Source: Sporosarcina luteola
GTDB taxonomy: Bacteria; Bacillota; Bacilli; Bacillales_A; Planococcaceae
DNA length: 64,000 nucleotides
Direction: 5' to 3'
NCBI RefSeq assembly: GCF_023715585.1
Contig: NZ_JAMBOK010000001.1
Location: 744,001 to 808,000, forward strand
Positions 62,889 to 64,000 of this stretch are shown here, piece by piece. Both the position numbers and the translations under genes were made by a program. The notes beneath the pieces were generated by a model, which was not told where the DNA came from, did no database searches, and was given only the letters and a program-made list of their open reading frames with translations. Each line of letters starts with the position of its first letter. Position 1 is the first letter of the stretch.

Positions 62889-63410
62889 TCACTTCTGTTT
62901 GACTAGGAAGAGAGGCTGTCCATATTCGACCAACTGACCATCTTCCACAAGGATCTCCACGATTTCCCCGGATACTTCCGCTTCGATTTCATTGAAGAGT
63001 TTCATTGCCTCCACAATACAAACGATTGAATCCGATTTTACAGAGTCGCCTGTTTGCACGTAAGGATCCGCATCAGGGGATGAAGATTTGTAGAATGTAC
63101 CAACCATCGGTGATGTTATCTTATGCAATGATGGATCGTTTTCTGCAGCAGATGATTCTGTGGAAGGCTCCTGGCTTTCTTGTTTTGCCGGTGCTTGCTC
63201 GGGCTGTTCCTTCTTCGTCTCTTGGACGGAAGGCTGAACTTGCTGAACAGGCTCCACTTTCCGTGATTCTGTTTGAACTGGTAGTTGTTGTTGTACACCA
63301 TTCGCTTTTTCAAGTTTAATCTTTGTACCTTCTGATTCGAATGTAAATTTTTCAATTGAAGATTGATCAATTAATTTAATGATTTCACGGATTTCTTGAA
63401 TTTTCAACAT
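62889..63410 (-). CDS. accB: Biotin carboxyl carrier protein of acetyl-CoA carboxylase
   Basis: 173 aa. N-terminal dimer segment, a Gln/Glu/Pro/Ala-rich linker (about 38-92) and a biotinyl domain with Lys137 in [17 protein letters not shown] precedes the ATG. Followed by accC with 14 nt between. First step of fatty acid synthesis. Confidence 0.96.
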   Translation of the reverse strand: MLKIQEIREIIKLIDQSSIEKFTFESEGTKIKLEKANGVQQQLPVQTESRKVEPVQQVQPSVQETKKEQPEQAPAKQESQEPSTESSAAENDPSLHKITSPMVGTFYKSSSPDADPYVQTGDSVKSDSIVCIVEAMKLFNEIEAEVSGEIVEILVEDGQLVEYGQPLFLVKQK

Positions 63411-63514
63411 GACAATTCTCCTGACTCATTTTTATTTACGTACCTCCTCCCTATTTTAGACGTTTTTCATGCATATTGAAATAGATATACTGGATTTACC
63501 GTGAAATACAGTAA

Positions 63515-63543
63515 AATAAAAAGAAAAAGACCCATTTAGGGCC
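63515..63543 (-). terminator. Terminator after spoIIIAH
   Basis: On the minus strand a short stem GGCCC/GGGTC (63543-63539/63533-63529) and a long T-rich tail. It separates the spoIIIA operon end from accB. Confidence 0.7.
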
Positions 63544-63551
63544 TAGTTTAA

Positions 63552-64000
63552 TCATTTTTCCATAAAGTTGACTTGGACGGTGCGTGCATCTTCCCAACTC
63601 GTCAGTACGTATTGTGTAATTTCTGCAGCCATTTTTGTGGAATGTCCGCCATCTTCCGCGATTACAGACACACTCACCTTGCCATTATCTTTACGGACGA
63701 ATGCTTCCGGATAGCCCAGTGCCTTTAATTGAGTTTCCATTAAATCTTCAGCAGATGTCCGTTTGGTAAGTTCAGCCATTTCATCATACGCCGCGCTTTT
63801 TTCTTCAGCTGTTGTATCGGGAGATTGCACTTTAGTTAACAATTGATCCTTCAAGCTGCTTCTTTCGTTTAACACTTGCATTCTCATTTCTTCAAATAAC
63901 ATCGAATCTGCGTAGACGGTTTTTGTTTCCCCTTCAACATCGCCCGATTTTGATACGGTTACTGCATCTTTATCACCGAAAATCGCCATTCCATCTAGAG
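63552..64000 (-). CDS. spoIIIAH: Stage III sporulation protein SpoIIIAH, C-terminal part
   Basis: The frame is still open at the right window edge, so the N-terminal anchor is missing; about 149 residues are visible. They match the extracytoplasmic EscJ/PrgK-like domain of SpoIIIAH: FEEMRMQVLNERSSLKDQL, EKSAAYDEMAELTKRTSAED, then VSVSVIAEDG and AAEITQYVLTSW. In the mother cell membrane SpoIIIAH binds forespore SpoIIQ to form the feeding channel. It is normally the last gene of spoIIIAA-AH, and the terminator and accB downstream agree. Confidence 0.9.
   Translation of the reverse strand, partial: LDGMAIFGDKDAVTVSKSGDVEGETKTVYADSMLFEEMRMQVLNERSSLKDQLLTKVQSPDTTAEEKSAAYDEMAELTKRTSAEDLMETQLKALGYPEAFVRKDNGKVSVSVIAEDGGHSTKMAAEITQYVLTSWEDARTVQVNFMEK

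Noticed and set aside
63385-63429. 14-codon leader-peptide-like frame overlapping the accB start
   Set aside because: The AGGAGG site is about 12 nt from its ATG and the codons show no regulatory pattern; the AGGAG used by accB lies within it.

Overview
The window looks like a chromosomal segment of an endospore-forming, low-to-mid GC Bacillota of the Planococcaceae type, most like Sporosarcina (genus inferred, not proven). Reasons: spo0A, spoIVB, spoIIIAH and an alpha/beta SASP are present; gene order matches the Bacillus yqhY-nusB-folD-xseAB-ispA-dxs-yqxC-ahrC-recN-spoIVB-spo0A block and the yqzF-bkdR-ptb-bcd-buk-lpdV-bkd block; Shine-Dalgarno sites are strong; and TTG/GTG starts are common. 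There are no tRNA or rRNA genes and no CRISPR array.

Layout. 0-0.8 kb: a decayed, internally deleted IS1182-type transposase between inverted copies of a GC-rich intergenic repeat. 0.8-11.9 kb: envelope and housekeeping genes (two coupled DUF948 proteins, a Ca2+/H+ antiporter, YunC, a membrane-anchored HtrA-like protease, DUF1540, a Tim44-like/DUF2653 pair, VanW, an LCP transferase, YitT, an MFS permease with Fur-like boxes upstream, OsmC, UPF0316). It also holds a small Asn/Arg-repeat protein behind a long, structured, terminator-ended leader. 11.9-17.7 kb: an accessory set of BCCT transporter, CocE-type serine hydrolase and creatinase-like M24 protein with a degenerate metal site, divergent from a TetR regulator; probably uptake and hydrolysis of a zwitterionic solute. 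17.7-24.5 kb: DUF2785, a divergent HPr-kinase-like protein, a SASP, SDR, MBL hydrolase, a proline T-box leader with proC, and namA.

24.5-46.6 kb, nearly all on the minus strand: rnz, dinB, an orphan CheW, an M20 peptidase, then a branched-chain amino acid to succinyl-CoA module. bkdR-ptb-bcd-buk-lpdV-bkdAA-bkdAB-bkdB make branched acyl-CoAs. mmdA/pccB, mce, mutA, mutB and meaB convert propionyl-CoA through methylmalonyl-CoA to succinyl-CoA. BkdR lacks the GAFTGA loop needed for sigma-54 activation, and a sigma-A-like promoter lies upstream of it. Prli42 (stressosome anchor) and the bacilliredoxin BrxB sit inside this region.

46.6-64 kb: an unrecognised membrane-anchored protein inside a 16-bp inverted repeat, GDPD, a FapA/DUF342 protein, spo0A with 0A boxes and a sigma-H-like site, spoIVB, recN, argR, tlyA, dxs, ispA, xseB, xseA, folD, nusB, yqhY, accC, accB and the 3' part of spoIIIAH, which runs off the window end.
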